Source: Agrobacterium genomosp. 13 str. CFBP 6927
GTDB taxonomy: Bacteria; Pseudomonadota; Alphaproteobacteria; Rhizobiales; Rhizobiaceae
DNA length: 64,000 bases
Reading direction: 5' to 3'
Assembly (NCBI GenBank): GCA_900012615.1
Contig: LT009757.1
Span: forward strand, 852,096 to 916,095
Under the pieces are notes generated by a model that was not told the DNA's origin, made no database searches, and worked only from the letters and a program-made list of their open reading frames with translations. The position numbers and the translations under genes were made by a program. This document shows, one piece after another, positions 43,116 through 53,513 of this stretch. How positions within the stretch are numbered: the stretch's first letter is position 1; every line of letters starts with the position of its first letter.

Positions 43116-44351
43116 ATGAGTAGGAAACCTGCGGCGAAAAGCGGAAAGACAGGTTGGCGTGTCTGCGCCATCATCCTTTGTGCTGCGCTGTGCACGCCGC
43201 TCGTCCCTTCCCAAAGCTTCGCGCAGGAACAGCGGCGTACCCTGTTCGAAATGCTGTTCGGCAGGCCCGTGGGCCGGGAGGATGCGCCCAGCCGCGAATA
43301 CCAGCCCCGCAACCGCCGGGATTTCCCGTCAGCCCCACGCGAAAGAGCCGTCACTCGCCCGCAACCCGCGAGAAAAGCGCCTTCGGTGGTTCAGATGCGA
43401 ACCATAAAACCGGAACCGGCCGCCAAACTTGAAAATGCAAGGCGCGTGCTGGTCGTCGGCGATTTTCTGGCCGGCGGCATGGGGGAAGAACTGGTCAACG
43501 CCTTTGCCAGTTCACCGGCAATCGCCGTCGATGTGCGGGCGAACGGCTCCTCAGGTCTCGTTCGCACTGATTATTACGACTGGTTCGCCAATCTGCCGCA
43601 ATTCATAACCGAGACCAATCCGGCCACGATCGTCATCATGATGGGATCGAACGATCGCCAGCAGATGCAGATCGGCGATATCAGGGAAAAATTCGGCACC
43701 GATGTCTGGTTCAAGGAATATGAACGGCGGATCGATGAACTTCTGACTATTGCGGGCCGCAAGAAGGTGCCGCTGTTATGGGTTGGTCTGCCCGCCTTCC
43801 AGTCGCCCTCGCTCACCGCCGATCTGGTGGGCTTCAACCGGCTTTATCGCAGCCATGTCGAGAAATATGGCGGCGAATTCGTGGATGTGTGGGACGGCTT
43901 CGTCGACGAGGCGGGGAAATTCGTCATTACCGGTTACGACATGAACGGGCAGCAGGCCCGCCTGCGCGAAGCCGATGGCGTCGGCATGACAAGCGCCGGC
44001 AAGCGCAAGCTTGCTTTTTACGTCGAGAAATTCGTGCGCAGGCACCTCGACAGCGCCGGCCCTGATCTCGTGAAACTGGACGGCAGCAACTTGCCGGCTC
44101 TTACTTCGCTGCCGGCGCTTGGCATCGACGCGGGACAGGTGCGCACGCAACCGATCAGCCTTACCGATCCGGCGCTTGATGGCGGCGACAAGCTGCTTGG
44201 CGATGCTCCCCTGACAGCAGGACCGACACGCGTATCGGTGGTGGAATCACCACGCGAGCGGCTGACCAAGCGCGGCGAGATGGCCGATGCGCCGGCAGGC
44301 CGCATCGATGACTACCGCATCGTCCCGGATACGGCACAGGCCAGACAATAG
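43116..44351 (+). CDS. exported SGNH/DUF459 family protein
   Basis: A 411-residue exported protein. The signal segment is GWRVCAIILCAALCTPLVPS, cleaved near SFAQEQ. After an Arg/Pro-rich linker (about 45-100), the DUF459 SGNH-like domain runs about 105-325. Motifs are RVLVVGDFLAGGMGEELVNAF (block I), IVIMMGSNDRQQ (block III) and LLWVGLPAFQSP. The C-terminal tail is loosely structured. Family members are putative esterases acting on cell-wall or polysaccharide O-acetyl groups. The block I serine of GDS is replaced, here GDFLA, so catalysis is in doubt. GGAAAGG precedes the ATG. It follows the lytic transglycosylase gene. Confidence 0.8.
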   Translation: MSRKPAAKSGKTGWRVCAIILCAALCTPLVPSQSFAQEQRRTLFEMLFGRPVGREDAPSREYQPRNRRDFPSAPRERAVTRPQPARKAPSVVQMRTIKPEPAAKLENARRVLVVGDFLAGGMGEELVNAFASSPAIAVDVRANGSSGLVRTDYYDWFANLPQFITETNPATIVIMMGSNDRQQMQIGDIREKFGTDVWFKEYERRIDELLTIAGRKKVPLLWVGLPAFQSPSLTADLVGFNRLYRSHVEKYGGEFVDVWDGFVDEAGKFVITGYDMNGQQARLREADGVGMTSAGKRKLAFYVEKFVRRHLDSAGPDLVKLDGSNLPALTSLPALGIDAGQVRTQPISLTDPALDGGDKLLGDAPLTAGPTRVSVVESPRERLTKRGEMADAPAGRIDDYRIVPDTAQARQ

Positions 44352-44554
44352 GCGCTACATCACCAGCATGAGAGCCCGTCAGGGCGTAATGTTTAGGCAA
44401 TCCGAAAATGGCAGGATAAGTGAAGCTCTGCAGGAGAGCGGCCTATAACCGCGTTTTTGCAAGGCGATATTTCTTCGTTACATCCACGAAGCTGTTGTTT
44501 TATTTCATGCGCGGCCCTGCGGGGAAGGTGCGCAGACATTGCCGAGAACACTTC

Positions 44555-45229
44555 ATGCGCCTGCTGCTAGTTGAAGACGAACGCGAAATGGCAGCAGCCC
44601 TGTCCGCCGCCCTGCACCGGTTCGATATCATCGTGGATAATGTCGGGACGCTCGACCTTGCCCGCCATGCGATCATGGACGGTGTTCACGATCTCGTCGT
44701 GCTTGATCGGCAACTGCCCGATGGCGATGGCATCGAACTCATAGAAGATCTGCGCCTGCTGCCCGTCACCCCGCCCGTCATCGTGTTGACGGCGCAGGGG
44801 ACACTTGCCGACCGGGTAAACGGTCTCAACCTTGGAGCGGACGATTATCTTGGCAAGCCCTTCGCCGTCGAGGAGCTTCTTGCCCGTATCCGCGCCCTGA
44901 TGCGCAGACCGGCAGGCGCGGTGACGATGACGGCGAGACTGGGCAAGCTGGAATTTTGCTTCGAAACCCGGGAAGTGCGCATCAAGGGGGAGTTTATTCC
45001 CCTGACCAGACGTGAACTGCTCATTCTTGAAGCCCTGTTGCGCCGGCAGGGTCGAACGGTGCTTCGTTCGGTGCTGGAGGAGGCCGTCTACAATTTCGAC
45101 GATGAAATCCAGTCCAATGCGCTTGATTCCCATATTTCACGTCTGCGCCGTAAATTGCAGGCGGCGGATGCAGGCCTTGAGGTCCACGGCATTCGCGGTG
45201 TTGGTTACCTTCTGAGGGCGGCCGCATGA
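44555..45229 (+). CDS. two-component response regulator, OmpR/PhoB family
   Basis: A 224-residue DNA-binding response regulator. Receiver domain with MRLLLVEDEREM and phosphorylation site Asp51 in VVLDRQLPDGDG; Lys in GADDYLGKPF. The winged helix (about 125-222) has PLTRRELLILEALLRRQGRT and DSHISRLRRKL. ATG 44555 begins exactly at the receiver domain; an upstream open frame adds 45 unlike residues. The stop codon overlaps the histidine kinase ATG (ATGA). It resembles the TctD/QseB group. Targets are not known. Confidence 0.93.
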   Translation: MRLLLVEDEREMAAALSAALHRFDIIVDNVGTLDLARHAIMDGVHDLVVLDRQLPDGDGIELIEDLRLLPVTPPVIVLTAQGTLADRVNGLNLGADDYLGKPFAVEELLARIRALMRRPAGAVTMTARLGKLEFCFETREVRIKGEFIPLTRRELLILEALLRRQGRTVLRSVLEEAVYNFDDEIQSNALDSHISRLRRKLQAADAGLEVHGIRGVGYLLRAAA

Positions 45230-46581
45230 AGCTGGCCAGACGGAAATCGCTCAAACATCGCCTGACAATTCAATTGCTGCTGTTCCAGATCGGCAGCCTC
45301 TTCATCGTCAGTGCGGCCTTCGTTGCTTACCTGTCCAGCGGCGGCGCAGGCAGCGCCCTGCTCAGCCCCCAGGCAGCCCAGATCACCGCCAATGCAATCA
45401 TGCGGGACAAGGATGGCCGGCTGAGACTGGAGGAAACGGAGGAGTTTGCCGAGCTACGCAACGACATGCCCGATTTCTGGTTCGTTGCGGTCAGCGAAAA
45501 AGGTGAAATCGTGCAGGGCGGGCCGGTACCAGAGGTCTTCAGCAATATGGATCAACAGCTTAGCGACATCAAAGTCTCGGATGTGCGCGACGCGGCATTG
45601 TCCTATTCCTATCTTGCCGTGGTGCGCATCGCCGTCGTTCGCCGTGCTTCAGGGCCGGCTGGCGAATTCGTCATGATCGGCAAAGGCGGCCCGTTCAGCA
45701 TGACATTCCCGGTTCTGCTGTTTTCCAACATATTGATCATGCCCATCCTTATTCTCATGTCCATCGTGACGATCGTGACCATTCCCTGGATCATCCGCAG
45801 GGAATTTCTCGCCCTTTCCGCCATTGCGCATGCGGCGGAAACCATCGATATCGACAGACGCGGATATCGATTGCCGGATAGTAATATTCCACAGGAAGTG
45901 CAGCCGCTCGTGCATGCCGTCAACGGCGCGCTGCAGCGGTTGGACGATGGTTATGAACGGCACAAGCGTTTCATTCTCGATGCCGCCCATGAATTGCGCA
46001 CCCCGGTCGCCATTCTCCAGACCCGCGTTGAAACGCTGCTCGACGGGCCGGACCGGAGCAGGATATTGGCCGATGCCAGCCGTATCGCCGTGCTTGCCGA
46101 ACAATTGCTCGATCTGCAGCGACTTGGCGGGCAAAAGGCGCCCCTTATCCCGCTTGATCTTGTTGGTCTTTGCAGGTCGGTCGTGGCGGACATGGCGCCG
46201 CTTGCGATTTCTCAAGGATACGGGCTTTCATTCGAGCCGGAGGAAGAACCGATCCTCGCCCTTGCGGATGACGCCTCGCTGCAGCGCGCCCTTATGAACA
46301 TCGTGCAAAACGCCATCGAACATGGCGGCAATCGCGGAACCATCACCATAAAAGTCGGGGCCAACCGCGTGATCGACATATCCGATGAGGGTCAGGGAAT
46401 TCCCGAAGAAGACCGGGAAGCCGTGTTCGACGCGTTCCATCGATTAAGGCCCAAGGATCGCGGCACCGGCCTCGGTCTCAACCTCGTGCAGGAAATCGTC
46501 CGATACCATGGCGGAGAGATCACCATTGGTGATTCACCTACCGGCGGCGCCTCCTTCCGCATCAGCCTCCCCTATTGCTGA
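45226..46581 (+). CDS. sensor histidine kinase
   Basis: A 451-residue inner membrane kinase, partner of the preceding regulator. Two transmembrane segments (about 15-36 and 160-190) bound a periplasmic sensor of about 120 residues. A short linker leads to the HisKA domain with His255 in LDAAHELRTPVAIL and the HATPase domain with NIVQNAIEHGG, DISDEGQGIP and GTGLGLNLVQEI. All catalytic boxes are present. The ligand is unknown. It overlaps the response regulator by four bases. Confidence 0.93.
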   Translation: MKLARRKSLKHRLTIQLLLFQIGSLFIVSAAFVAYLSSGGAGSALLSPQAAQITANAIMRDKDGRLRLEETEEFAELRNDMPDFWFVAVSEKGEIVQGGPVPEVFSNMDQQLSDIKVSDVRDAALSYSYLAVVRIAVVRRASGPAGEFVMIGKGGPFSMTFPVLLFSNILIMPILILMSIVTIVTIPWIIRREFLALSAIAHAAETIDIDRRGYRLPDSNIPQEVQPLVHAVNGALQRLDDGYERHKRFILDAAHELRTPVAILQTRVETLLDGPDRSRILADASRIAVLAEQLLDLQRLGGQKAPLIPLDLVGLCRSVVADMAPLAISQGYGLSFEPEEEPILALADDASLQRALMNIVQNAIEHGGNRGTITIKVGANRVIDISDEGQGIPEEDREAVFDAFHRLRPKDRGTGLGLNLVQEIVRYHGGEITIGDSPTGGASFRISLPYC

Positions 46582-46690
46582 AACGATCTCATCTTCGGAA
46601 ACACGTAATGTCATTGCAATTTTAAGGCGCGATATAGTGTCCGTCCCCTGAATGCGAGACCTTCATTGCATTTCGGTTCTCCAGTCAAAC

Positions 46691-46730
46691 AAAAGGCCTG
46701 TTGTGAAACACAACAGGCCTTTCTGTTTTC
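46691..46730. terminator. bidirectional terminator between the kinase gene and gltD
   Basis: AAGGCCTGTTGTG (46693-46705) and its exact complement (46709-46721) enclose AAA, with A and T runs on the outer sides. It serves gltD on the minus strand and probably the kinase operon on the plus strand. Confidence 0.85.
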
Positions 46731-46759
46731 GGGTAGCGGCCTGCGCCGCATCGTCTGGC

Positions 46760-48214
46760 TCAGCGCGGCAGGACGGTTGCGCCCATCAGCGCCTCGTCGA
46801 TTGCGCGTGCCGCCTGGCGGCCTTCACGGATGGCCCAGACAACCAGCGACTGGCCACGACGAACATCACCTGCCGCCCACAGCTTGTCGACCGAGGTTCT
46901 GTAGTCCGTCTCATTGGCGACCACATTGGTAGAGCCGCGACGATCGGTATTGAGCGTCAGCTTGCCATTCATTTCCTTCAGCACGCTATCGGTGAAGGGG
47001 CCGGAGAAGCCGATGGCGATAAAGGCGAGATCAGCCTTGATGATGAATTCCGTGCCGGCGATGGGCTTGCGGCGATCATCCACCTGACAGCACTTCACAC
47101 CGGTCAGAACGCCATCTTCGCCAACGAATTCGAGCGTGGCGACCTGGAACTCGCGGATGGCGCCTTCTGCCTGCGAGGAAGAGGTGCGCATCTTGGTTGC
47201 CCAGAAGGGCCAGACCGCGAGCTTGTCTTCCTTTTCCGGCGGCATCGGGCGGATGTCGAGCTGCGTGACTTTCACCGCACCCTGACGGAAAGCCGTACCG
47301 ACGCAGTCAGAGGCCGTATCGCCGCCACCAACGACGACGACATGCTTGCCGCCGGCGAGGATGGGATCGGCAGGCCAGCCGATGCTGTCGATGTTTTCGC
47401 GGCCAACGCGGCGGTTCTGCTGCACGAGGTAAGGCATGGCGTCGTAAACGCCGTTGAAATCAGCGCCGCCGATACCGGCCGGGCGCGGGGTTTCCGAACC
47501 GCCGCAATAAAGCACGGCATCGTGGTCTGCCAGAAGCGTCTCAACCGTCACATCCACGCCGACATTGACGCCGCAATGGAAGGTAACGCCTTCGCCCTTG
47601 ATCTGCTCGACACGGCGGTCGATGAAGTTCTTCTCCATCTTGAAATCAGGAATACCGTAACGCAACAACCCGCCGGGCTTCGATTCACGCTCGTAAACAT
47701 GCACTTCATGACCGGCGCGGCCAAGCTGCTGTGCGGCCGCCATGCCCGAGGGGCCGGAACCGATGACGGCAACTTTTTTCCCGGTGTGGATCGTTGCCGG
47801 CTTCGGCACGATAAAGCCCAGCTCATAGGCCTTGTCGGCGATGGCCTGCTCGACGGTCTTGATCGCGACCGGTGCATCCTCGAGATTCAGCGTGCACGCC
47901 TCCTCACAAGGCGCGGGACAGACGCGGCCGGTGAATTCCGGGAAGTTGTTGGTGGAGTGGAGGTTGCGGATCGCCTCTTCCCAGTTGTTGTTATAGACCA
48001 GATCGTTCCAGTCGGGGATCTGGTTGTGCACGGGACAGCCGGTCGGGCCGTGACAATAGGGAATGCCGCAATCCATGCAGCGCGCCGACTGCTTCTGCAC
48101 CTCGGCATCCGACATCGGAATGGTGAATTCGCGGAAATGGCGGATGCGGTCCGATGCGGGCTGATACTTGCCCACCTGCCGGTCGATCTCCAGAAAACCT
48201 GTAACCTTGCCCAC
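46760..48214 (-). CDS. gltD: glutamate synthase (NADPH) small subunit
   Basis: A 484-residue flavoprotein subunit that passes electrons from NADPH to GltB. The N-terminal Fe-S cysteines are in [19 protein letters not shown] and CPAPCEEAC. The FAD fold is [20 protein letters not shown], and the NADPH fold is [16 protein letters not shown]. The C-terminal segment has [23 protein letters not shown]. It starts at GTG 48214 with GAGGAC eight bases upstream, overlapping the end of the small gene at 48230. It is the last gene of the operon before the terminator at 46691. Confidence 0.96.
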   Translation of the reverse strand: MGKVTGFLEIDRQVGKYQPASDRIRHFREFTIPMSDAEVQKQSARCMDCGIPYCHGPTGCPVHNQIPDWNDLVYNNNWEEAIRNLHSTNNFPEFTGRVCPAPCEEACTLNLEDAPVAIKTVEQAIADKAYELGFIVPKPATIHTGKKVAVIGSGPSGMAAAQQLGRAGHEVHVYERESKPGGLLRYGIPDFKMEKNFIDRRVEQIKGEGVTFHCGVNVGVDVTVETLLADHDAVLYCGGSETPRPAGIGGADFNGVYDAMPYLVQQNRRVGRENIDSIGWPADPILAGGKHVVVVGGGDTASDCVGTAFRQGAVKVTQLDIRPMPPEKEDKLAVWPFWATKMRTSSSQAEGAIREFQVATLEFVGEDGVLTGVKCCQVDDRRKPIAGTEFIIKADLAFIAIGFSGPFTDSVLKEMNGKLTLNTDRRGSTNVVANETDYRTSVDKLWAAGDVRRGQSLVVWAIREGRQAARAIDEALMGATVLPR

Positions 48215-48229
48215 GTTTATGTCCTCACA

Positions 48230-48388
48230 TCAAAGCGGAGCGCCTGTCGGGCCCCAGTACCAGTAAGCGAAACCAAAAGCCGCCCCCAGCACGATGAACT
48301 CAAATCCGGTCTCGCCGCTCGTCCAGTAGATCGCCGTGGGAACGGCGACCGCGATCATCAGCGAGACCAGTTGGTGTAGTATCCTCAC
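48230..48388 (-). CDS. small membrane protein between gltB and gltD, 52 aa
   Basis: A 53-codon frame from GTG (48388-48386) to TGA (48232-48230). The product begins MRILHQLVSLMIAVAVP and ends FGFAYWYWGPTGAPL. Two hydrophobic segments (about 7-21 and 29-46) separated by WTSGETG imply a hairpin in the membrane. It fits exactly between gltB (8 bp after its stop) and gltD (15 bp before its start), and its end overlaps the gltD ribosome binding site. ATG at 48358 is an alternative start. No known family comes to mind; it may influence the glutamate synthase or be a passenger. Confidence 0.65.
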   Translation of the reverse strand: MRILHQLVSLMIAVAVPTAIYWTSGETGFEFIVLGAAFGFAYWYWGPTGAPL

Positions 48389-48396
48389 GCGGCGGA

Positions 48397-51300
48397 TTAC
48401 TCCGCCGCCACGCCCATGCGCATGCGCTCCATTTCCTCAAGCGCACGACGGTATTCGACCGGCATGACCTTGCGGAACTTCGGACGGAACTCGCTCCAGC
48501 GGTCGAGTATATCCTTGGCGCGCGACGAGTTTGTGTAGTGGAAATGGTTGGAGATCAGCTGGTAGAGACGCTCCTCATCGTGGCGCGTCATGTCCTCGGA
48601 AACGTCTACACGCCCCTTGTGCATGAGGTCGCCGCCGTGATGGTGCAGCTTCTCCAGCATGTCGTCCTCTTCCGGAACCGGCTCCAGCTCGACCATGGCC
48701 ATGTTGCAGCGTGTGGCGAAATCACCTGTCTCATCGAGAACATAGGCCACGCCACCGGACATGCCGGCCGCGAAGTTACGGCCCGTTTCGCCGAGAACGA
48801 CCACGATGCCGCCAGTCATATATTCGCAACCGTGATCGCCGACACCTTCGACAACTGCGACCGCACCGGAGTTGCGCACCGCAAAGCGCTCACCCGCGAC
48901 ACCGCGGAAATAGCACTCGCCGGTGATTGCGCCATAAAGCACGGTGTTGCCGACGATGATCGAGTTCTCCGCGACGATGCGGGTGTTTTCCGGCGGGCGC
49001 ACGATGATACGGCCACCCGACAGACCCTTGCCGACATAGTCGTTGCCGTCACCCACCAGATCGAAGGTGATGCCGCGTGCGAGGAACGCGCCGAAGGACT
49101 GGCCCGCCGTACCCTTGAGGGTGACGTGGATAGTATCGTCCTTCAGGCCCTTGTGGCCCCAGCGCTTGGCAAGCGCACCCGAAAGCATGGCGCCGGCGGA
49201 ACGGTCGACGTTCTTGATCGGCACTTCGAAGACAACAGGCTCGCGGCTTTCCAGCGACGGCAGCGACTTCTCGATCAGCTTACGGTCGAGAATATCGTCG
49301 ATCGGGTGCTTCTGGCGCTCGGTCCAGAAGGTTGCCTCCTTCGGAGCCTCGACCTTGTGGAAGATGCGGCTGAAATCCAGACCCTTGGCCTTCCAGTGCG
49401 CCAGCATCTCATCCTTCTCCAGCAGTTCGGAAGCGCCGATGATCTCGTCCAGTCTGGTAACGCCAAGCGAGGCAAGGATTTCGCGCACTTCTTCGGCCAC
49501 GAAGAAGAAGTAGTTGATGACGTGTTCCGGCGTGCCCTTGAAGCGCTTGCGCAGAACCGGATCCTGCGTCGCGACGCCCACCGGGCAGGTGTTGAGATGG
49601 CACTTGCGCATCATGATGCAGCCGGCCGCTATCAGCGGCGCGGTGGCAAAGCCGAATTCATCCGCACCGAGCAGCGCGCCGATGATGACGTCGCGGCCCG
49701 TCTTCAGGCCGCCATCCACCTGCAAGGCGATGCGCGAACGAAGGCCGTTCAGCACCAGCGTCTGCTGGGTTTCGGCAAGGCCGATTTCCCAGGGGGAACC
49801 GGCGTGCTTCAGCGAAGTCAGCGGCGAAGCGCCCGTGCCGCCATCGAAACCGGCAATGGTGATATGGTCGGCGCGCGCCTTGGCAACACCGGCCGCAACC
49901 GTGCCGACGCCCACTTCCGACACCAGCTTCACCGAAACATCGGCTTCCGGGTTGACGTTCTTCAGGTCGTAGATCAGCTGCGCCAGATCTTCGATGGAGT
50001 AGATGTCATGATGCGGCGGCGGCGAAATGAGGCCAACGCCCGGCGTCGAATGCCGGGTCTTGGCAACGGTCGCATCCACCTTGTGGCCGGGCAGCTGGCC
50101 GCCCTCGCCGGGCTTGGCACCCTGCGCCACCTTGATCTGCAGCATATCGGCATTGACGAGATATTCCGTCGTCACGCCGAAGCGGCCGGAGGCGATCTGC
50201 TTGATGGCCGAGCGTTCCGGGTTCGGCTTGCCGTTCAGGAGCGGCATGTAGCGGTCGGATTCCTCGCCGCCTTCACCGGTGTTGGACTTGCCGCCGATGC
50301 GGTTCATGGCGATGGCAAGCGTCGTGTGCGCCTCGCGGCTGATGGAACCGAAGGACATGGCGCCCGTCGAGAAACGCTTGACGATATCGACCGCCGGTTC
50401 AACGTCATCGATGGAAACCGGCTTGCGGCCGAGCGCTTCCGCCGACTTGACCTTGAACAACCCGCGAATGGTGTTCATGCGCAGCGCCGTCTCATTCACC
50501 ATGCCGGCGAATTCGCGGTAACGCTCCTGGCTGTTGCCGCGCACGGCGTGCTGCAGCGAGGCAACCGCATCCGGCGTCCAGGCGTGGCTTTCGCCGCGCA
50601 TGCGATAGGCATATTCGCCGCCAATATCGAGCGTGTTGGCAAGGATCGGGTCCTTGCCGAAGGCAGCCGTGTGGCGCGTCACGGTTTCTTCCGCAATCTC
50701 CGTCAGGCCAACGCCTTCGATGGAGGTGGCGGTGCCGAAGAAATACTTCTCGACGAATTCCGAAGACAGGCCGATGGCGTCGAAAATCTGCGCGCCGCAA
50801 TAGGACTGGTAGGTGGAAATGCCCATCTTGGACATGACCTTGAGGATGCCCTTGCCGACCGCCTTGATGTAGCGATAGACAACTTCGTCGTCCGACACTT
50901 CCTTCGGGAAAGCGCCGTGCTTGTGCATGTCAAGCAGCGTGTCGAAGGCGAGATAGGGGTTGATCGCCTCCGCACCGTAACCGGCGAGCAGACAGAAATG
51001 GTGGATTTCGCGCGGCTCACCGGTTTCAACGACGAGGCCGACCGAGGTGCGCAGACCCTTGCGGATCAGATGATGATGCACGGCGGCCGTTGCCAGCAGC
51101 GCCGGGATCGCAATGCGGTCCGGGCCAAGCTGACGGTCGGACAGAACGATGATGTTATAACCGCCGCGAACAGCCGATTCCGCACGCTCGCACAAGCGGT
51201 CGAGCATATCGGGCATGCCTTCGGCGCCGCGCTCGACATCATAGGTGAAATCGAGCGTCTTGGTGTCGAAACGGTCTTCCGTGTGGCCGATGGAGCGGAT

Positions 51301-53142
51301 CTTTTCCAGATCGCCATTGGTCAGGATCGGCTGGCGCACTTCCAGACGCTTGGCGCGGGCGGCACCTTCATGGTCGAGAATATTCGGACGCGGACCGATG
51401 AAGGACACGAGGCTCATGACAAGCTCTTCGCGGATCGGGTCGATCGGCGGGTTGGTGACCTGCGCGAAGTTCTGCTTGAAATAGGTGTAAAGCAGCTTCG
51501 ACTTTTCCGACATGGCCGAAATCGGCGTATCGGTGCCCATGGAGCCAATGGCTTCCTGACCGGTGGTCGCCATGGGCGACATCAGGAGCTTCGTATCTTC
51601 GCTGGTGTAACCGAAGGCCTGCTGGCGGTCGAGCAGCGACACGTCGCGGCGCAACGCGCGCGGTTCAACTGGCTTCAGCTCTTCGAGAATAAGCTGCGTG
51701 CGGTCGAGCCAGGTGCGGTAGGGGTGCTTGGCGGCAAGCTCGTGCTTCACTTCCTCGTCGGAAATGATCGAACCCTTTTCCATGTCGATCAGCAGCATCT
51801 TGCCGGGCTGCAGACGCCACTTCTTGACGATGCGCTCTTCCGGCACCGGCAGGGTGCCGGCTTCGGACGCCATGATGATGCGGTCATCATCGGTGACGAG
51901 ATAACGCGCCGGGCGCAGGCCGTTGCGGTCAAGCGTTGCGCCGATCTGCTTGCCATCGGTGAAGGCAACGGCGGCCGGGCCGTCCCACGGCTCCATCAGC
52001 GCTGCGTGATATTCGTAGAATGCCTTGCGTTCGGCCGACATGGACTGGTTGCCGGCCCAGGCTTCCGGGATCAGCATCATCACGGCATGGGCCATGGAAT
52101 AACCGCCGCGAACGAGGAATTCGAGCGCGTTGTCGAAACAGGCGGTATCCGACTGGCCTTCATAGGAAATCGGCCAAAGCTTGGAGATATCGTCGCCGAA
52201 CAGCGCCGAGGAAACGGATGCCTGACGCGCCGCCATCCAGTTGACGTTGCCGCGCAGCGTGTTGATTTCGCCGTTATGGGCGACCATGCGGTAAGGATGT
52301 GCAAGCTTCCAGGACGGGAAGGTGTTCGTCGAGAAACGCTGGTGCACGAGTGCAACCGCAGATTCGAAGCGCGGATCCGCCAGGTCCTTGTAATAGGCAC
52401 CCACCTGATAGGCGAGGAACATACCCTTGTAGACGATGGTCGAGGAAGAGAGCGATACAGGATAAAAATCCTGCGTTTCCTTGCCACCACCCTCATCATA
52501 GATGCGGTTGGACAGCACCTTGCGGATGAGGAACAGCTTGCGCTCGAAATCTGCATTGGTGGCAGCGTCACGCCCGGCGCCGATGAAAACCTGAACATGG
52601 TGCGGCTCGGTCCCGGCAATATCCGGAGCCTTGGAGAGCGATTCATTGTCAACAGGCACGTCACGGAAGCCGAGGAACTGCTGCTCCTCCTCGCCGATGA
52701 CATCGACGATCACCTTCTTGTAGTGCTCGATGCGGGACGGATCGCGCGGCATGAAGATGTGGCCGACGGCATATTCACCGGCCTTCGGCAGCGTCACGCC
52801 CTGCGCCGCCATTTCCTCACGGAAAAAGCGGTCGGGGATCTGCACGAGAATGCCCGCGCCGTCACCCATCAGCGGATCGGCGCCGACTGCGCCGCGATGT
52901 GTGAGATTTTCGAGAATGAACAGGCCGTCCTTGACGATCTGGTGCGACTTCTGGCCCTTCATATGGGCCACAAAGCCGACGCCGCAGGCATCATGTTCAT
53001 TGGCGGGATCATAAAGACCCTGCTTTTCCGGCAAGCCGCCCGCGAAACGCCCCTTCGCAGAAACGGGTGCGGCCGCAGCCGCGGTGGGACAGTCTATGGT
53101 CAGGGTTGCGGCGGCGATCTCTGCCTGCGGCTTGTTCGTCAT
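48397..53142 (-). CDS. gltB: glutamate synthase (NADPH) large subunit
   Basis: A 1581-residue enzyme that makes two glutamates from glutamine and 2-oxoglutarate, the core of the GS-GOGAT ammonium pathway. An N-terminal propeptide ends at the catalytic Cys53 (HDACGVGF), which starts the class II glutaminase domain (about 53-460). The central domain and the FMN-binding synthase domain (about 870-1250) follow, with [15 protein letters not shown] and the 3Fe-4S cysteines [12 protein letters not shown]. The C-terminal GXGXG beta-helix domain contains [29 protein letters not shown] precedes the ATG. It is the first gene of gltB-small ORF-gltD. Length is typical. Confidence 0.97.
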   Translation of the reverse strand: MTNKPQAEIAAATLTIDCPTAAAAAPVSAKGRFAGGLPEKQGLYDPANEHDACGVGFVAHMKGQKSHQIVKDGLFILENLTHRGAVGADPLMGDGAGILVQIPDRFFREEMAAQGVTLPKAGEYAVGHIFMPRDPSRIEHYKKVIVDVIGEEEQQFLGFRDVPVDNESLSKAPDIAGTEPHHVQVFIGAGRDAATNADFERKLFLIRKVLSNRIYDEGGGKETQDFYPVSLSSSTIVYKGMFLAYQVGAYYKDLADPRFESAVALVHQRFSTNTFPSWKLAHPYRMVAHNGEINTLRGNVNWMAARQASVSSALFGDDISKLWPISYEGQSDTACFDNALEFLVRGGYSMAHAVMMLIPEAWAGNQSMSAERKAFYEYHAALMEPWDGPAAVAFTDGKQIGATLDRNGLRPARYLVTDDDRIIMASEAGTLPVPEERIVKKWRLQPGKMLLIDMEKGSIISDEEVKHELAAKHPYRTWLDRTQLILEELKPVEPRALRRDVSLLDRQQAFGYTSEDTKLLMSPMATTGQEAIGSMGTDTPISAMSEKSKLLYTYFKQNFAQVTNPPIDPIREELVMSLVSFIGPRPNILDHEGAARAKRLEVRQPILTNGDLEKIRSIGHTEDRFDTKTLDFTYDVERGAEGMPDMLDRLCERAESAVRGGYNIIVLSDRQLGPDRIAIPALLATAAVHHHLIRKGLRTSVGLVVETGEPREIHHFCLLAGYGAEAINPYLAFDTLLDMHKHGAFPKEVSDDEVVYRYIKAVGKGILKVMSKMGISTYQSYCGAQIFDAIGLSSEFVEKYFFGTATSIEGVGLTEIAEETVTRHTAAFGKDPILANTLDIGGEYAYRMRGESHAWTPDAVASLQHAVRGNSQERYREFAGMVNETALRMNTIRGLFKVKSAEALGRKPVSIDDVEPAVDIVKRFSTGAMSFGSISREAHTTLAIAMNRIGGKSNTGEGGEESDRYMPLLNGKPNPERSAIKQIASGRFGVTTEYLVNADMLQIKVAQGAKPGEGGQLPGHKVDATVAKTRHSTPGVGLISPPPHHDIYSIEDLAQLIYDLKNVNPEADVSVKLVSEVGVGTVAAGVAKARADHITIAGFDGGTGASPLTSLKHAGSPWEIGLAETQQTLVLNGLRSRIALQVDGGLKTGRDVIIGALLGADEFGFATAPLIAAGCIMMRKCHLNTCPVGVATQDPVLRKRFKGTPEHVINYFFFVAEEVREILASLGVTRLDEIIGASELLEKDEMLAHWKAKGLDFSRIFHKVEAPKEATFWTERQKHPIDDILDRKLIEKSLPSLESREPVVFEVPIKNVDRSAGAMLSGALAKRWGHKGLKDDTIHVTLKGTAGQSFGAFLARGITFDLVGDGNDYVGKGLSGGRIIVRPPENTRIVAENSIIVGNTVLYGAITGECYFRGVAGERFAVRNSGAVAVVEGVGDHGCEYMTGGIVVVLGETGRNFAAGMSGGVAYVLDETGDFATRCNMAMVELEPVPEEDDMLEKLHHHGGDLMHKGRVDVSEDMTRHDEERLYQLISNHFHYTNSSRAKDILDRWSEFRPKFRKVMPVEYRRALEEMERMRMGVAAE

Positions 53143-53513
53143 TTTTGTCCCTCCTGCAATATTACCTGCATGGTTTCATGCGAAGATCCGGCTCGACGCG
53201 AATTTTTGCTTCCCGCAAAATCCACACTCAACCCGGCTCGATCAAATTTAGGACAGCAAAGCTGTCTCAATTCGTGAGAATTTTGGCAGAAATCGGTGGA
53301 TTTAGCAAGGGTACGAATCCAATTAGTCGAACTACCGTTTTGCAGCGAAGTTTCGATACTGACCTATTGCGCGAAACTTTCTTGTCTCAAAGCGGGTCGA
53401 CCCGTTGCTTTCATTGCCGGATTTGCCAATCGCCACGTTAGGTCCTAGAACTTTTTCCGGTCATCGGCCACGCCTTACCAAATCGAACCCCAGCCATCGG
53501 AAAGCCTTCAGAG
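53143..53513. other. intergenic region between gltB and ltaE with several inverted repeats
   Basis: About 370 bp without a gene. It holds three inverted repeats: GACAGC-AAA-GCTGTC (53252-53266), AATTC-GTGA-GAATT (53269-53282), and AAGTTTCG (53348-53355) with CGAAACTT (53372-53379) 16 bp apart. The divergent promoters of gltB and ltaE should lie here. No riboswitch is recognised. Confidence 0.5.

Noticed and set aside
46652..48379. Long open frame antisense to gltD and the small gene
   Set aside because: Composition rich in Arg, His and Gly, no recognisable domain, fully overlapped by a real conserved gene.
48538..53277. A 1579-codon open frame antisense to gltB
   Set aside because: It mirrors the codon bias of gltB on the other strand, has no ribosome binding site or family motif, and gltB is intact with all motifs.
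53300..53330. tRNA-like T-loop text GGTACGAATCC
   Set aside because: No acceptor, D or anticodon stems could be built around it.
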